Translations under genes and position numbers: made by a program | Shown here: in pieces, positions 1 through 10,190 of the stretch | How positions within the stretch are numbered: the first letter of the stretch is position 1 | Layout: every line of letters starts with the position of its first letter | DNA from: Janthinobacterium sp. Marseille | GTDB lineage: Bacteria > Pseudomonadota > Gammaproteobacteria > Burkholderiales > Burkholderiaceae_D | Reading direction: 5' to 3' | DNA: 64,000 nt | Assembly: GCF_000013625.1 (NCBI RefSeq) | Contig: NC_009659.1 | Location: 3,348,001 to 3,412,000, forward strand | The notes under the pieces: generated by a model | What the model was told of the DNA's origin: nothing | The model's input: the letters and a program-made list of their open reading frames with translations, nothing else | Databases searched by the model: none

Positions 1-987
1 CTGCGCGAGCAAAAGAAGAAAAAAGTCCTGACCGTTTCCGCCGACGTCTATCGTCCGGCCGCGATTGGCCAGCTTGAAACCGTCACCGCCCAGGTCGGCG
101 CTGACTTTTTTCCGTCGCAAGCGACTGACAAGCCGGTCGACATCGCACTGGCAGCGCTGGACTATGCGAAACGCCATTACCACGATGTATTGATCATCGA
201 TACTGCCGGTCGCCTCGGCATCGACGAAGCGATGATGCATGAAATCAAAGCCCTGCATGCAGCAGTCAAACCGATCGAAACCCTGTTCGTGGTCGATGCG
301 ATGCTGGGGCAGGATGCGATCAATACCGCCAAAGCCTTTAGCGATGCTTTGCCGCTGACCGGTATCGTGCTGACCAAGCTGGACGGTGATTCACGTGGCG
401 GTGCCGCCCTGTCAGTACGCCATATCACCGGCAAACCGATCAAATTCGCCGGTGTCGCGGAAAAACTCGATGGCCTGGAAGCCTTCGATCCGGCCCGTAT
501 GGCCGACCGTATCCTTGGTATGGGCGACATCCTGGCGCTGGTGGAAGAAGCGCGCAAGGGCGTCGACATGGAAGCCGCGCAAGGCCTGGCGCAAAAGATC
601 AAGGTCGGCGGCAAATTCGATTTGAACGACTTCAAATCACAATTGGCGCAAATGAAAAAAATGGGCGGCATGTCCAACCTGATGGATAAATTGCCGGCGC
701 AACTGCAGCAAGCCGCCAGCGGCGCCAATATGGGTATGGCCGACAAGCAAGTTATCCGGATGGAAGGCATCATCAATTCGATGACGCCGCAAGAGCGCGC
801 CAAACCGGAATTGATCAAGGCTTCGCGCAAGCGCCGCATTGCTACCGGTGCCGGTGTCCAGGTGCAGGAAGTCAATCGCATGCTGGCGCAATTCGATCAA
901 ATGCAAACCATGATGAAGAAGCTCAAGGGCGGCAATATGATGAAAATGATGCGCGGTATGAAGGGAATGCTGCCCGGCATGCGCTGA
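1..987 (+). CDS. ffh: Signal recognition particle GTPase Ffh (5' partial)
   Basis: C-terminal 328 residues of the SRP54/Ffh protein, which with 4.5S RNA carries nascent membrane and secreted proteins to FtsY and the Sec translocon. The reading frame is open from base 1, so the N domain and the P-loop lie outside the window. Visible are the G3 motif DTAGR (fragment residues 67-71), the G4 motif TKLDG (125-129) followed by DSRGG, and a methionine-rich M domain ending in MKGMLPGMR, which binds signal sequences and RNA. A strong intrinsic terminator follows 20 bases after the stop. The family call is certain; only the missing start limits the entry. Confidence 0.97.
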   Translation: MREQKKKKVLTVSADVYRPAAIGQLETVTAQVGADFFPSQATDKPVDIALAALDYAKRHYHDVLIIDTAGRLGIDEAMMHEIKALHAAVKPIETLFVVDAMLGQDAINTAKAFSDALPLTGIVLTKLDGDSRGGAALSVRHITGKPIKFAGVAEKLDGLEAFDPARMADRILGMGDILALVEEARKGVDMEAAQGLAQKIKVGGKFDLNDFKSQLAQMKKMGGMSNLMDKLPAQLQQAASGANMGMADKQVIRMEGIINSMTPQERAKPELIKASRKRRIATGAGVQVQEVNRMLAQFDQMQTMMKKLKGGNMMKMMRGMKGMLPGMR

Positions 988-1006
988 TTTTGCCCCTGTT
1001 CATAGA

Positions 1007-1037
1007 GAAAGCCCGGCTCGCGAGACCGGGCTTTTTC
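1007..1037 (+). terminator. Intrinsic terminator of ffh
   Basis: Perfect stem AAAGCCCGG / CCGGGCTTT with a 9-base loop, followed by a T-rich tract (CTTTTTCTT). It lies 20 bases after the ffh stop codon. Confidence 0.9.
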
Positions 1038-1346
1038 TTATTCTGGCGACCTGACTTCCCTGACTTTTCAGTGGCACGCACAAAAACCGGGCGGATTCGC
1101 CACCGTTTTCCAGCCGTCGGCGCTGCAAAAATCCGCCGTTTTTTCGACGCATGAACAGATGAAAAAACTGCGCCGCCGAATCGAATAAACCATTCGCGCT
1201 TCCAGCCTTGCGCCATACGTGGCTTGCAGCCTACAAATACAGAGGGAAACGCATAAAAAACACTTGCGTAGCAAGAAAAACCACACCACTATTGACGGTG
1301 CGTGAATTGGCGCAATTTCCCAACACAATGTGAAGGAGGTTTGAAG
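1038..1346. other. Intergenic region without recognised gene
   Basis: About 310 bases between the ffh terminator and the SWIB gene. I see no convincing coding frame in it; the frames open here are short and have no ribosome binding site. The promoter of the SWIB gene should lie in this stretch but I cannot pick it with confidence. The last bases hold the strong ribosome binding site AAGGAGG (1333-1339). Confidence 0.5.
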
Positions 1347-1787
1347 ATGGCAACAGCCAAAAAACCAGCGGCCACTAAACCGGCCGCCAAGAAACCAGCT
1401 GCGAAAAAACCCGTAGCGAAAAAAGCAGCACCAGCAAAAAAAGCAGCGCCGGCCAAGAAAGCCGCTCCTGCTAAAAAAGTAGCTGCTAAAAAACCAGCAG
1501 CGAAAAAAGTTGCAGCGAAAAAGCCAGCGACCGCACGCAAGCCTAACGCCGCATTCATGAAACCAGTAACACCGTCCGCAGTTCTAGCCGCTGTTATCGG
1601 TGCATCGCCAGCACCACGCACTGAAGTAACGAAAAAAGTGTGGGAATACATCAAGAAGTTCAAGCTGCAAAATGAAGCCAACAAACGCATGATCGATGCG
1701 GATGAAAAGCTGAAAGCTGTTTTTGGCGGCAAAAAACAAGTGTCCATGTTTGAGATGACCAAACTCATCTCGGGTCACCTGAAATAA
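1347..1787 (+). CDS. SWIB/MDM2-domain protein with histone H1-like Lys/Ala/Pro-rich N-terminus
   Basis: 146 residues. Residues 1 to about 68 are almost only K, A and P, with repeated units of the type AAPAKK and AAKKPA, as in histone H1-like nucleoid proteins. The remainder (from FMKPVTPS on) is a SWIB/BAF60b domain, with the typical run VTKKVWEYIKKFKLQ and the ending MFEMTKLISGHL. The start is the ATG at 1347, because AAGGAGG (1333-1339) sits 7 bases before it; the frame is open upstream but lacks a site there. The family is known in Burkholderiales and chlamydiae; a role in DNA compaction is likely but inferred from composition. An intrinsic terminator follows at once. Confidence 0.9.
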   Translation: MATAKKPAATKPAAKKPAAKKPVAKKAAPAKKAAPAKKAAPAKKVAAKKPAAKKVAAKKPATARKPNAAFMKPVTPSAVLAAVIGASPAPRTEVTKKVWEYIKKFKLQNEANKRMIDADEKLKAVFGGKKQVSMFEMTKLISGHLK

Positions 1788-1809
1788 TTTTGTCTCTGTG
1801 CCAAACATA

Positions 1810-1836
1810 AACGCCCGCATCGCGCGGGCGTTTTTG
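1810..1836 (+). terminator. Intrinsic terminator after the SWIB gene
   Basis: Stem ACGCCCGC / GCGGGCGT with a short loop followed by TTTTTG, 23 bases after the stop codon. Confidence 0.9.
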
Positions 1837-1864
1837 TATCTGCTGTCCGACTATCGCTAATCGC

Positions 1865-2614
1865 TTACTTGCGCTCCGGGCCCCGTTCGGCGACAACACT
1901 GCTGACCGGTTCGCGCTGATGTTCCCATTTCTTCCACGCCGCCAGTACTGCATTCGGATACTCCGGACGCCCACGGCTGCCGTTATAACGACCTAAAGCC
2001 AGGTACAAATCGCCCCGTTCCATATCCAGGTACATGCGCAGGATGGAGCAACCGAAACGCAAATTAGTTTGCATATGGAAGAGCTTGCTGCGATCACCGT
2101 CCCCTATCACGCGCGTCCAGAACGGCATCACTTGCATATAGCCATGTGCACCGACCGGTGACACCGCATATTTACGGAAGGCAGATTCCACCTGGATCAA
2201 ACCCAGCACCAAAGCCGGATCAAGACCGGCGCGGCGCGCTTCATACCAGGTAGTACGCAGGAATTCGATACGCAACTGGCGGTCGGGTAGCTTCTTGTAG
2301 AGGCGATCCGACATCTCGCCCAGCCAGTGCAGATACTCGAGGCGTTCATCGATACCCGCAAACTGCGGGATCGGCGGCCGTGGATCGGTGATCGCACGCG
2401 ACAAGGCGATACGCACCGCATCGGCCATCGCCTCTTCCTTCTGGTTACCTGCGTTGGCAGTACCGGCCAGCACGACGAATAAACCGGCACAGGCCAGCCC
2501 GGACAGATAACGACCGGATGCCGACCGTAATCGCGCAGGTACAGCACATACGGGATGGGCGACCTGATCACTGCTCAAGTCCTGCCCTCCCGTATTCACG
2601 CTGGCCTGACGCAT
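1865..2614 (-). CDS. Lytic murein transglycosylase (SLT domain)
   Basis: Periplasmic enzyme that cleaves the MurNAc-GlcNAc bond of peptidoglycan. The SLT fold shows in LGLIQVESAFRKYAVS, where the Glu of VES is the expected catalytic acid, followed by GAHGYMQVMPFW and the late motif LGRYNGSRGRPEYPNAV. With the ATG at 2614 the protein has 249 residues and a long basic N-region before a hydrophobic stretch (LSGLACAGLFVVLAGTANA) that looks like a signal peptide with cleavage after ANA. The frame is open further upstream, into the end of proS, but the ATG 10 bases after the proS stop fits operon spacing. It probably shares the proS transcript. The exact subfamily is not resolved. Confidence 0.88.
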   Translation of the reverse strand: MRQASVNTGGQDLSSDQVAHPVCAVPARLRSASGRYLSGLACAGLFVVLAGTANAGNQKEEAMADAVRIALSRAITDPRPPIPQFAGIDERLEYLHWLGEMSDRLYKKLPDRQLRIEFLRTTWYEARRAGLDPALVLGLIQVESAFRKYAVSPVGAHGYMQVMPFWTRVIGDGDRSKLFHMQTNLRFGCSILRMYLDMERGDLYLALGRYNGSRGRPEYPNAVLAAWKKWEHQREPVSSVVAERGPERK

Positions 2615-2624
2615 CACCCTGGAC

Positions 2625-4358
2625 TCAGTTAGCCAGCTTGGCTTGGACGAAGCCCAGCATTTCTTCCAGCGCAACCGGCGTTGCCGCCGCATCACGACGG
2701 CCCTGGTATTCCAGCTTGCCTTCTTTCAGGCCACGATCACCGATCACGATACGGTGCGGTACGCCTATCAATTCCCAATCTGCAAACATGGCGCCCGGAC
2801 GCTCGCCACGATCATCCAGGATCACATCGACGCCAGCGGCCTGCAAGGCTTCATACAGCTTGTCTGTTTCAGCCTTGACGCCTTCGCTACGGTCGTAACC
2901 CATAGGGCACAGAACCACTTCAAATGGTGCCAGTGCAGTCGGCCAGATGATGCCCTTGTCGTCGAAGTTCTGCTCAATCGCAGCGCCCAGGATGCGCGTC
3001 ACGCCGATGCCGTAGCAACCCATCTGGATCAGTTGCGGCTTGCCGTTTTCATCGAGGTAAGTCGCCTTCATCGATTCCGAATAAGCGGTACCCAGCTGGA
3101 ATACGTGACCGACTTCAATGCCGCGCTGAATTGCCAGCGTGCCCTTGCCGTCCGGCGAAGGATCGCCTTCGACAACGTTGCGGATATCGAACACCTGCGC
3201 TTCCGGCAAATCACGCCCCCAGTTCACACCTGTGAAGTGGAAATCGACTTCGTTCGCGCCGCAGACAAAGTCATGCATATTGGCAACGGTGCGGTCGACC
3301 ACCAGGTTCACTGGCTTCTTGGTATTGATAGGGCCGAGATAGCCAGGTGGTGTGTCGAACCATTCGATGATTTCTGCTTCACTGGCGAAACGATAACCGG
3401 CGATGCCGGGGATTTTTGCCGCTTTCACTTCATTCAATTCATGGTCACCGCGCAGGAGCAGCAGCCAGACCTGCTTGCTGGTGACGCCCTTGTCTTCTTT
3501 TTCCACCGTCAATACGATGGATTTCACGGTTTGCGCCAAAGGCAGGTTCAGCAAAGCTGCCACGTCTTCGCACTTGGCCTTGCCCGGCGTTGCGGTCTTG
3601 GTCAGGGCCTGGGTCGGTGCCGCGCGCGCGCTGCTCAGCGGCAGCGCTTCCGCCGCTTCCATATTGGCCGCGTAATCGGAGTTCGGACAGTACACCAAGG
3701 CGTCTTCACCGGTATCGGCGATGACGTGGAATTCATGCGAACCGGAGCCGCCAATCGCACCATTGTCAGCTGCCACCGCACGGAATTGCAGGCCGAAGCG
3801 GTTGAAAATCTTGACGTAAGCGTCGAACATGATTTGATACGATTTCTTCAGTCCATCGATATCACGGTCGAAAGAATAGGCGTCTTTCATCGTGAATTCG
3901 CGACCGCGCATCAGACCGAAGCGAGGACGGCGCTCATCACGGAATTTGGTCTGGATATGGTAAAAATTGATAGGCAGCTGGCGATAGGACTTGATTTCGG
4001 TCCGCACCACATCAGTCACGACTTCTTCCGAAGTCGGCTGGATCGCAAATTCGCGGCCGTGCCGGTCCTTGACGCGCATCAGTTCGGCGCCCATTTTGTC
4101 CCAGCGGCCGGTTTCCTGCCACAACTCGGCCGGTTGCACTAATGGCATCAGGAGCTCGATGGCATGGGCATTGTTCATTTCCTCCCGAATAATCGCTTCC
4201 ACCTTGCGGATCACGCGCAAACCCATGGGCATATAGGTATAAATACCGGAACCGATTTTTTTGATCATGCCGGCGCGCATCATCAGCTTGTGGCTGACGA
4301 TTTCGGCGTCGGAAGGAGCTTCTTTGAGAGTGGAAATGAAAAAACGGGATGCGCGCAT
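2625..4358 (-). CDS. proS: Prolyl-tRNA synthetase
   Basis: 577 residues, the size of bacterial-type ProRS. It charges tRNA-Pro with proline and edits mischarged alanine. Class II motif 1 lies in [16 protein letters not shown], motif 2 in [17 protein letters not shown], and motif 3 in [16 protein letters not shown]. Between motifs 2 and 3 there is the YbaK-like editing insertion ([19 protein letters not shown] and following), which marks the bacterial form. A C-terminal anticodon-binding domain follows ([20 protein letters not shown]). The gene heads a minus-strand unit with the lytic transglycosylase behind it and is divergent from rppH. The start ATG at 4358 gives the family's usual N-terminus [13 protein letters not shown]. 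Confidence 0.98.
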   Translation of the reverse strand: MRASRFFISTLKEAPSDAEIVSHKLMMRAGMIKKIGSGIYTYMPMGLRVIRKVEAIIREEMNNAHAIELLMPLVQPAELWQETGRWDKMGAELMRVKDRHGREFAIQPTSEEVVTDVVRTEIKSYRQLPINFYHIQTKFRDERRPRFGLMRGREFTMKDAYSFDRDIDGLKKSYQIMFDAYVKIFNRFGLQFRAVAADNGAIGGSGSHEFHVIADTGEDALVYCPNSDYAANMEAAEALPLSSARAAPTQALTKTATPGKAKCEDVAALLNLPLAQTVKSIVLTVEKEDKGVTSKQVWLLLLRGDHELNEVKAAKIPGIAGYRFASEAEIIEWFDTPPGYLGPINTKKPVNLVVDRTVANMHDFVCGANEVDFHFTGVNWGRDLPEAQVFDIRNVVEGDPSPDGKGTLAIQRGIEVGHVFQLGTAYSESMKATYLDENGKPQLIQMGCYGIGVTRILGAAIEQNFDDKGIIWPTALAPFEVVLCPMGYDRSEGVKAETDKLYEALQAAGVDVILDDRGERPGAMFADWELIGVPHRIVIGDRGLKEGKLEYQGRRDAAATPVALEEMLGFVQAKLAN

Positions 4359-4560
4359 GACGATGAATTCTTTTTAAAAAGAGAGAGGGTTATAATCAAC
4401 TCAATTTTAAAGGATTAGCTGGCTGATGCACCCACTCTTCGTACAATTGATTGCTATCTCCGTTGTTCGCGCGTCATTGCGCGAGGCGACGGTATAAGGC
4501 CGCACAGGTGACGATGTTCGATTGAGGGTCCGTTAGCCGCAGAAAGTTTTGAGGTACAAC

Positions 4561-5145
4561 ATGCTGGACCGTGAAGGCTTTCGCCCTAACGTCGGCATCA
4601 TTCTGATCAACACCAGGAATGAAGTATGGTGGGGCAAGCGGGTGCGCGAGCATTCGTGGCAATTCCCCCAGGGCGGCATTAAATTCGGCGAAACCCCCGA
4701 ACAGGCGATGTACCGCGAGCTGGAAGAAGAAGTCGGCTTGCGGGCGGAGCACGTCAAAATCATCGGGCGTACGCGCGACTGGCTGCGCTATGAGGTGCCG
4801 GATCATTTCATCAAGCGGGAAATCCGTGGCCATTACAAGGGCCAGAAGCAGATCTGGTTCCTGCTGCGCATGGTCGGCCGTGATTGCGACGTCAACCTGC
4901 GCATGACCGAGCACCCGGAGTTTGACGCCTGGCGCTGGCATGATTACTGGGTACCGCTGGATGTCGTGATCGAATTCAAACGGGATGTCTACCAACGCGC
5001 CTTGCAGGAATTATCACGTTTCCTGTCGCGCCCGACGCAGCACGTCCCGCCGCAACACAATACGGCCCGTTATCTGCGCCAGACACATGCGTCGCGCAAA
5101 CCTGACGAACCATCTACCGAAAAGACCAAACCTGACAATGAATAA
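4561..5145 (+). CDS. rppH: RNA pyrophosphohydrolase RppH (Nudix)
   Basis: 194 residues. RppH removes pyrophosphate from the 5' triphosphate of mRNA and so triggers RNase E-dependent decay. The Nudix box is complete: G38, E44, R52, E53, E55-E57 and G59, in [11 protein letters not shown] followed by [12 protein letters not shown]. The N-terminus [15 protein letters not shown] is the standard one of the family. I chose the ATG at 4561, which has TGAGGT upstream, over an in-frame start 12 bases earlier. The C-terminal tail (from about residue 160) is long, basic and of low complexity, as in other betaproteobacterial RppH. The stop overlaps the start region of the next gene, so the two are probably co-transcribed. 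Confidence 0.96.
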   Translation: MLDREGFRPNVGIILINTRNEVWWGKRVREHSWQFPQGGIKFGETPEQAMYRELEEEVGLRAEHVKIIGRTRDWLRYEVPDHFIKREIRGHYKGQKQIWFLLRMVGRDCDVNLRMTEHPEFDAWRWHDYWVPLDVVIEFKRDVYQRALQELSRFLSRPTQHVPPQHNTARYLRQTHASRKPDEPSTEKTKPDNE

Positions 5146-5701
5146 GTCTTTCTTCTCCGCACGCCAGCTACCGCAAACCCTGCTGGCACTGGCACTGTTG
5201 GCGGCAACGCAGATTTCCGTGGCGCAACAACTGGAATACAACAAGGGTTTCGAAGAAGCCGAGGCAAAGAACTGGGAAGAACTTGAGGTGCCGCCACCTC
5301 CAGCACCCAAGACTGAAAACCTGCAGCCTTTTTATGTAGGACCTACCGCTACCCAGACTTTTGCGATTGACACCAAGTCGCTGGCGATAGGCAAGGACGG
5401 CGTTATCCGTTACACGCTGGTCGCGGTCAGCCAGGGTGGTGCCAAGAACATCAGTTATGAAGGCATACGCTGCGCAACTTTCGAAAAGAAAATCTATGCA
5501 TTGGGACGTGAAGACGGCACATGGGCGCCGTCACGCCGCAACCAGTGGGAAGGGATCGTACGCAGCAAGGTGAACCGTCAGCATGCGGCACTGGCGCAGG
5601 ATTACTTTTGCAGCAATCTGACGATAGTCGGAGATGAAAAAGAGATGCTGAACCGGATGAAGTATCGCAAGACGCTCACAGACGAGCTGTTGCGGGAATA
5701 A
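5138..5701 (+). CDS. CNP1-like family exported protein
   Basis: 187 residues, starting with an ATG inside the last codons of rppH (8-base overlap in another frame). A signal peptide is visible: [10 protein letters not shown] followed by the hydrophobic [17 protein letters not shown] core and cleavage near VAQQ. The mature part has the pattern of the CNP1-like family of betaproteobacteria: a Pro-rich linker EVPPPPAPK, then VLA-type beta strands including [25 protein letters not shown] and a second Cys in QDYFCSN. The molecular function is unknown. The overlap with rppH suggests translational coupling. A bidirectional terminator follows the stop. Confidence 0.85.
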   Translation: MNKSFFSARQLPQTLLALALLAATQISVAQQLEYNKGFEEAEAKNWEELEVPPPPAPKTENLQPFYVGPTATQTFAIDTKSLAIGKDGVIRYTLVAVSQGGAKNISYEGIRCATFEKKIYALGREDGTWAPSRRNQWEGIVRSKVNRQHAALAQDYFCSNLTIVGDEKEMLNRMKYRKTLTDELLRE

Positions 5702-5727
5702 AAAACGGGCGCACTAGCGCCCGTTTT
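5702..5727. terminator. Bidirectional intrinsic terminator between the CNP1-like gene and proB
   Basis: Perfect 11-base stem AAAACGGGCGC / GCGCCCGTTTT with loop ACTA. Its A-rich and T-rich flanks allow it to work for both of the converging genes. Confidence 0.92.
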
Positions 5728-5740
5728 GCTGCAGGATCAA

Positions 5741-6859
5741 TTACAGCAAGACCAGATTGTCGCGGTGGATCAATTCCGGCTCTTCAACAAAGCCGAGTAT
5801 CGCTGCAATATCCGCTGACGGTTTGCGCATGATGCGGCGTGCATCCGAACTCGCATAATTGCTGATCCCGCGCGCCACCGCCCGACCACCCTGGTCGATA
5901 CAGGTAATCACGTCACCGCGACCGAAACTACCGCTTACATCGGTTACACCGATAGGCAACAACGACTTGCCTTCAGCCGTCAACTTTTGCACCGCACCGT
6001 TATCCAGCACTACCGCCCCTGCTGTTTGCAGGTGATCCGCCATCCATTGTTTGCGCGCGGTCAATTGTGCCGTCTGCGCAGTCAGTTGCGTACCGATCGC
6101 TTCACCACCGGCCAGGCGAGTCAGCACATTATCCTCCCGTCCCCAGGCGATCACGGTATGCGCACCGGAGAACGCAGCACGTTTGGCCGCGAGGATCTTG
6201 GTCAACATGCCGCCGCGCCCGAGGCTGCTGCCGGCACCGCCGGCCATGGCTTCCAGCTTCAGGTCGCCGGCCTTGGCTTCATGGATAAATACCGCGTTCG
6301 GGTCTTTGCGCGGATCGGCGCTGAACAGGCCACGCTGATCGGTCAGGATAATCAGTGCGTCGGCCTCAATCAGGTTGGCAACCAGTGCACCAAGCGTGTC
6401 GTTGTCACCGAACTTGATTTCGTCCGTTACCACCGTGTCGTTTTCATTGATGATGGGCACGACGCCGAGACGCAGCAGCGTAAACAAGGTGGAGCGTGCA
6501 TTCAGGTAACGTTCACGATCGGCCAGGTCGGCATGCGTCAGCAGGATTTGCGCGGTACGCACATCGTGTTGGCGAAAACTGGTTTCGTAAATTTGCGCCA
6601 AACCCATCTGGCCCACTGCGGCACAAGCCTGCAATTCATGGATACCTACCGGGCGCTTGTCGAAGCCCAGGCGTTGCATGCCTTCGACGATGGCACCGGA
6701 ACTGACCAGCACGACTTCCTTGCCGAGTGCCCGCAATTGCGCGATTTGCGCCGCCCATTTTTGGATGGCATTGGCATCCAGGCCTTTACCGTCATTGGTG
6801 ACGAGTGAAGAACCGACTTTAATGATGACGCGTTTGGCTTCTTGAATGACGGAGTCCAT
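5741..6859 (-). CDS. proB: Glutamate 5-kinase
   Basis: 372 residues. It phosphorylates glutamate, the first and feedback-controlled step of proline synthesis. The amino acid kinase domain is seen in [18 protein letters not shown] near the N-terminus, VVLVSSGAI, and the substrate loop [18 protein letters not shown]. The C-terminal third (from about residue 275, [14 protein letters not shown] and on) is a PUA domain, so this is the long form as in E. coli. It lies directly downstream of obgE on the same strand with an 87-base gap. The partner gene proA is not in the window. Confidence 0.97.
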   Translation of the reverse strand: MDSVIQEAKRVIIKVGSSLVTNDGKGLDANAIQKWAAQIAQLRALGKEVVLVSSGAIVEGMQRLGFDKRPVGIHELQACAAVGQMGLAQIYETSFRQHDVRTAQILLTHADLADRERYLNARSTLFTLLRLGVVPIINENDTVVTDEIKFGDNDTLGALVANLIEADALIILTDQRGLFSADPRKDPNAVFIHEAKAGDLKLEAMAGGAGSSLGRGGMLTKILAAKRAAFSGAHTVIAWGREDNVLTRLAGGEAIGTQLTAQTAQLTARKQWMADHLQTAGAVVLDNGAVQKLTAEGKSLLPIGVTDVSGSFGRGDVITCIDQGGRAVARGISNYASSDARRIMRKPSADIAAILGFVEEPELIHRDNLVLL

Positions 6860-6946
6860 GCTTTTAACCCGGCTCTGTTTTAGTTTTGAGGTACCTGAAC
6901 GGTGAGGATGCCGGATTGTCGATCAACGACAATCCGCTACAGCTTT

Positions 6947-8068
<1,122 letters not shown>

Positions 8069-8080
8069 TCATAAAACTAA

Positions 8081-8107
8081 AAAGGCTCTACCTGGGGCAG
8101 AGCCTTT
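8081..8107 (-). terminator. Intrinsic terminator of rplU-rpmA
   Basis: On the minus strand, stem AAAGGCTCT / AGAGCCTTT with a 9-base loop followed by a T-rich tail (TTAGTTTT). It sits between rpmA and obgE. Confidence 0.85.
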
Positions 8108-8147
8108 CGATTGAAGGCTTTCGCCTTACCTTGCGTGCTTAACTGAA

Positions 8148-8405
8148 TTAAGCAGGTACTACAGTGACGTAGTGGCGTTGCAACGCGCCTTTGGTAACAA
8201 ATGCAACTTTACCGTCTGTCAGCGCGAACAAGGTGTGATCCTTGCCGATGCCGACGTTTTCGCCCGGATGCATTTTGGTACCACGTTGGCGAACAATGAT
8301 GCCGCCTGCGTTGATAGCCTGACCACCGTAAACTTTAACGCCCAGTCGTTTTGACTCTGAGTCACGACCATTTCGCGTAGTGCCGCCGCCTTTTTTATGT
8401 GCCAT
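8148..8405 (-). CDS. rpmA: 50S ribosomal protein L27
   Basis: 85 residues, full length. The N-terminus [18 protein letters not shown] is the conserved L27 tail that reaches towards the peptidyl transferase centre. [19 protein letters not shown] is the family core. It lies 38 bases downstream of rplU in the usual rplU-rpmA pair. Confidence 0.98.
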   Translation of the reverse strand: MAHKKGGGTTRNGRDSESKRLGVKVYGGQAINAGGIIVRQRGTKMHPGENVGIGKDHTLFALTDGKVAFVTKGALQRHYVTVVPA

Positions 8406-8443
8406 TTCTGACTCCTTGTATCTGGTTAGTCCGAGTCAGCGGC

Positions 8444-8755
8444 TTAGCCGTTGATCGAAACGATCTGCAATTCGGTGTAATTTTGGCGATGGCCTTGGTG
8501 CTTCTGGTAGTGCTTACGGCGACGCATCTTGAAAATCTTAACCTTGTCGTGACGACCATGGGAGACAACCGTAGCAAGGACCGTAGCACCAGCGACCAGT
8601 GGAGCACCAAACTTAATGGTTTCTCCGGCGCCCAATGCGAGCACCTGATCTAAGGTGATTTCGGATCCAATGTCTGCCGGTATCTGTTCTACTTTGAATT
8701 TTTCACCAGCGACAACTTTATATTGTTTGCCACCGGTTTTTATGACCGCGTACAT
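8444..8755 (-). CDS. rplU: 50S ribosomal protein L21
   Basis: 103 residues beginning [15 protein letters not shown], the standard L21 start. The frame is open 150 bases further upstream, but the family N-terminus and a GAGG ribosome binding site 6-9 bases before the ATG at 8755 fix the start. The C-terminal [15 protein letters not shown] and [10 protein letters not shown] are the basic rRNA-binding part. It heads the rplU-rpmA operon. Confidence 0.98.
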
Positions 8756-8996
8756 GTGAAACCTCATCAAATGATTAAAGGACTTTTTCTCTTCAATCCG
8801 CCCGCAACAATGCAGATGGAATCGGGAAAACCCCCAATTATACATGGACTTAGGAACTCGGTCAAAGCCTGGTTTACTGTGATAAAAAGACACCCTTTTA
8901 TGGTGCATATGCCCTTACGACGTGGCGGGTAAGCAACGTTTCCGGGCCGGCTCGTCGTATAATTCCATAAATTAACGCTTATTGATCAGGCTCAAC

Positions 8997-9986
8997 TTGG
9001 TTTCCGCTTCCGCACCCTCCGCTCAAAACCTGCTAATACAACCTATCGCAGCCGATTTGAATGCAGTCGATACCGTGATTCGCCAGAAACTTCATTCTGA
9101 AGTGGCCCTGGTCAATCAAATCGCCGACTACATTATTAGTGCCGGCGGCAAACGCATACGCCCGGTACTGGTCCTTTTGATGGCCAATGCCTACGGCTAT
9201 CGCGGCACCGACCACCACCAACTGGCGGCAGTTGTCGAATTTATCCATACGGCAACCCTGCTGCACGACGACGTGGTCGATGAATCCTCGCTGCGCCGCG
9301 GCCGCAAGACCGCCAATGCACTGTTCGGCAATGCCGCTTCGGTGCTGGTCGGCGACTTCCTGTATTCACGCGCCTTCCAGATGATGGTATCGGTCGGCGA
9401 TATCCGCATCATGCAAATCCTGGCCGATGCAACCAACGTAATCGCGGAAGGCGAAGTCTTGCAGTTGTTAAATATGCATGATCCTGATGTATCGGAAGAA
9501 CGCTACACCCAGGTGATACGCTCAAAAACAGCAAAACTGTTTGAAGCCGCAGCCCAGCTCGGCACCCTGATCGCCGGTGCATCCGACGATGAAATCGAAG
9601 CAGCGGCAGAATACGGCCGTTCACTCGGCACTGCTTTCCAGCTCATTGACGACGTACTCGATTACTCCGGCCAGGCTGACGATATCGGCAAGAATGTCGG
9701 CGACGACCTGCGCGAAGGCAAGGCAACGCTGCCATTGATCTACCTGATGGAGCATGGCACGCCGGAACAAAGGGAATTGGTCCGTAGCTGCATCGAGAAC
9801 GGCGACGAACAGCATTTCGACGCGGTACTGCAGGCAGTCACCACCTCCGGCGCACTGGATTACACCAAACGTAAAGCCGAAGAAGCATCAGCCCGCGCCA
9901 CTGCCTCTATCGCCGGCTTGCCGGACAACGCCTTCAAGGATGCCTTGCTCAAACTCAGCGCCTTCGCCGTCAACCGTAATCACTAA
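8997..9986 (+). CDS. ispB: Octaprenyl diphosphate synthase (polyprenyl synthase)
   Basis: About 329 residues. It elongates farnesyl diphosphate with isopentenyl units to make the ubiquinone side chain. Both aspartate-rich motifs are present: LLHDDVVDES and LIDDVLDYSGQ, together with GGKRIRPVL. No ATG exists before the conserved part; I chose the TTG at 8997, which has an AGG 6 bases upstream, and note a second TTG at 8982 in the same frame with no visible site. It is divergent from rplU, the usual arrangement. A GC-rich hairpin (10060-10074, GCCCGC / GCGGGC) without a T tract follows. Confidence 0.93.
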   Translation: MVSASAPSAQNLLIQPIAADLNAVDTVIRQKLHSEVALVNQIADYIISAGGKRIRPVLVLLMANAYGYRGTDHHQLAAVVEFIHTATLLHDDVVDESSLRRGRKTANALFGNAASVLVGDFLYSRAFQMMVSVGDIRIMQILADATNVIAEGEVLQLLNMHDPDVSEERYTQVIRSKTAKLFEAAAQLGTLIAGASDDEIEAAAEYGRSLGTAFQLIDDVLDYSGQADDIGKNVGDDLREGKATLPLIYLMEHGTPEQRELVRSCIENGDEQHFDAVLQAVTTSGALDYTKRKAEEASARATASIAGLPDNAFKDALLKLSAFAVNRNH

Positions 9987-10190
9987 GGCCGGCGCAGCTT
10001 CATTCTGCAACGCACCAAATCAGCTCCGCTCCAACCATATCCTCAACTGTTAAAACATGGCCCGCAAAGCGGGCTGTGACAGGCGTTGCATTTTTTGCGC
10101 GAAAAGTAACATTTCCCGCAGGATATCTTTACAAAACAGGTGCCTGGAGGCATTATCTAATGCACCTCTTGATGCTCCTGGCGTAAATTC

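Noticed and set aside
2643..4142. 499-codon frame antisense to proS
   Set aside because: Opposes a complete, well-conserved proS; no ribosome binding site or recognisable motif.
10060..10074. GCCCGC/GCGGGC hairpin after ispB as terminator
   Set aside because: Stem of 6 bases with no T tract; too weak to call as a separate feature, mentioned with ispB.
9987..10190. tRNA gene between ispB and pilB
   Set aside because: Some related genomes have one near here, but no cloverleaf or T-loop sequence is visible.
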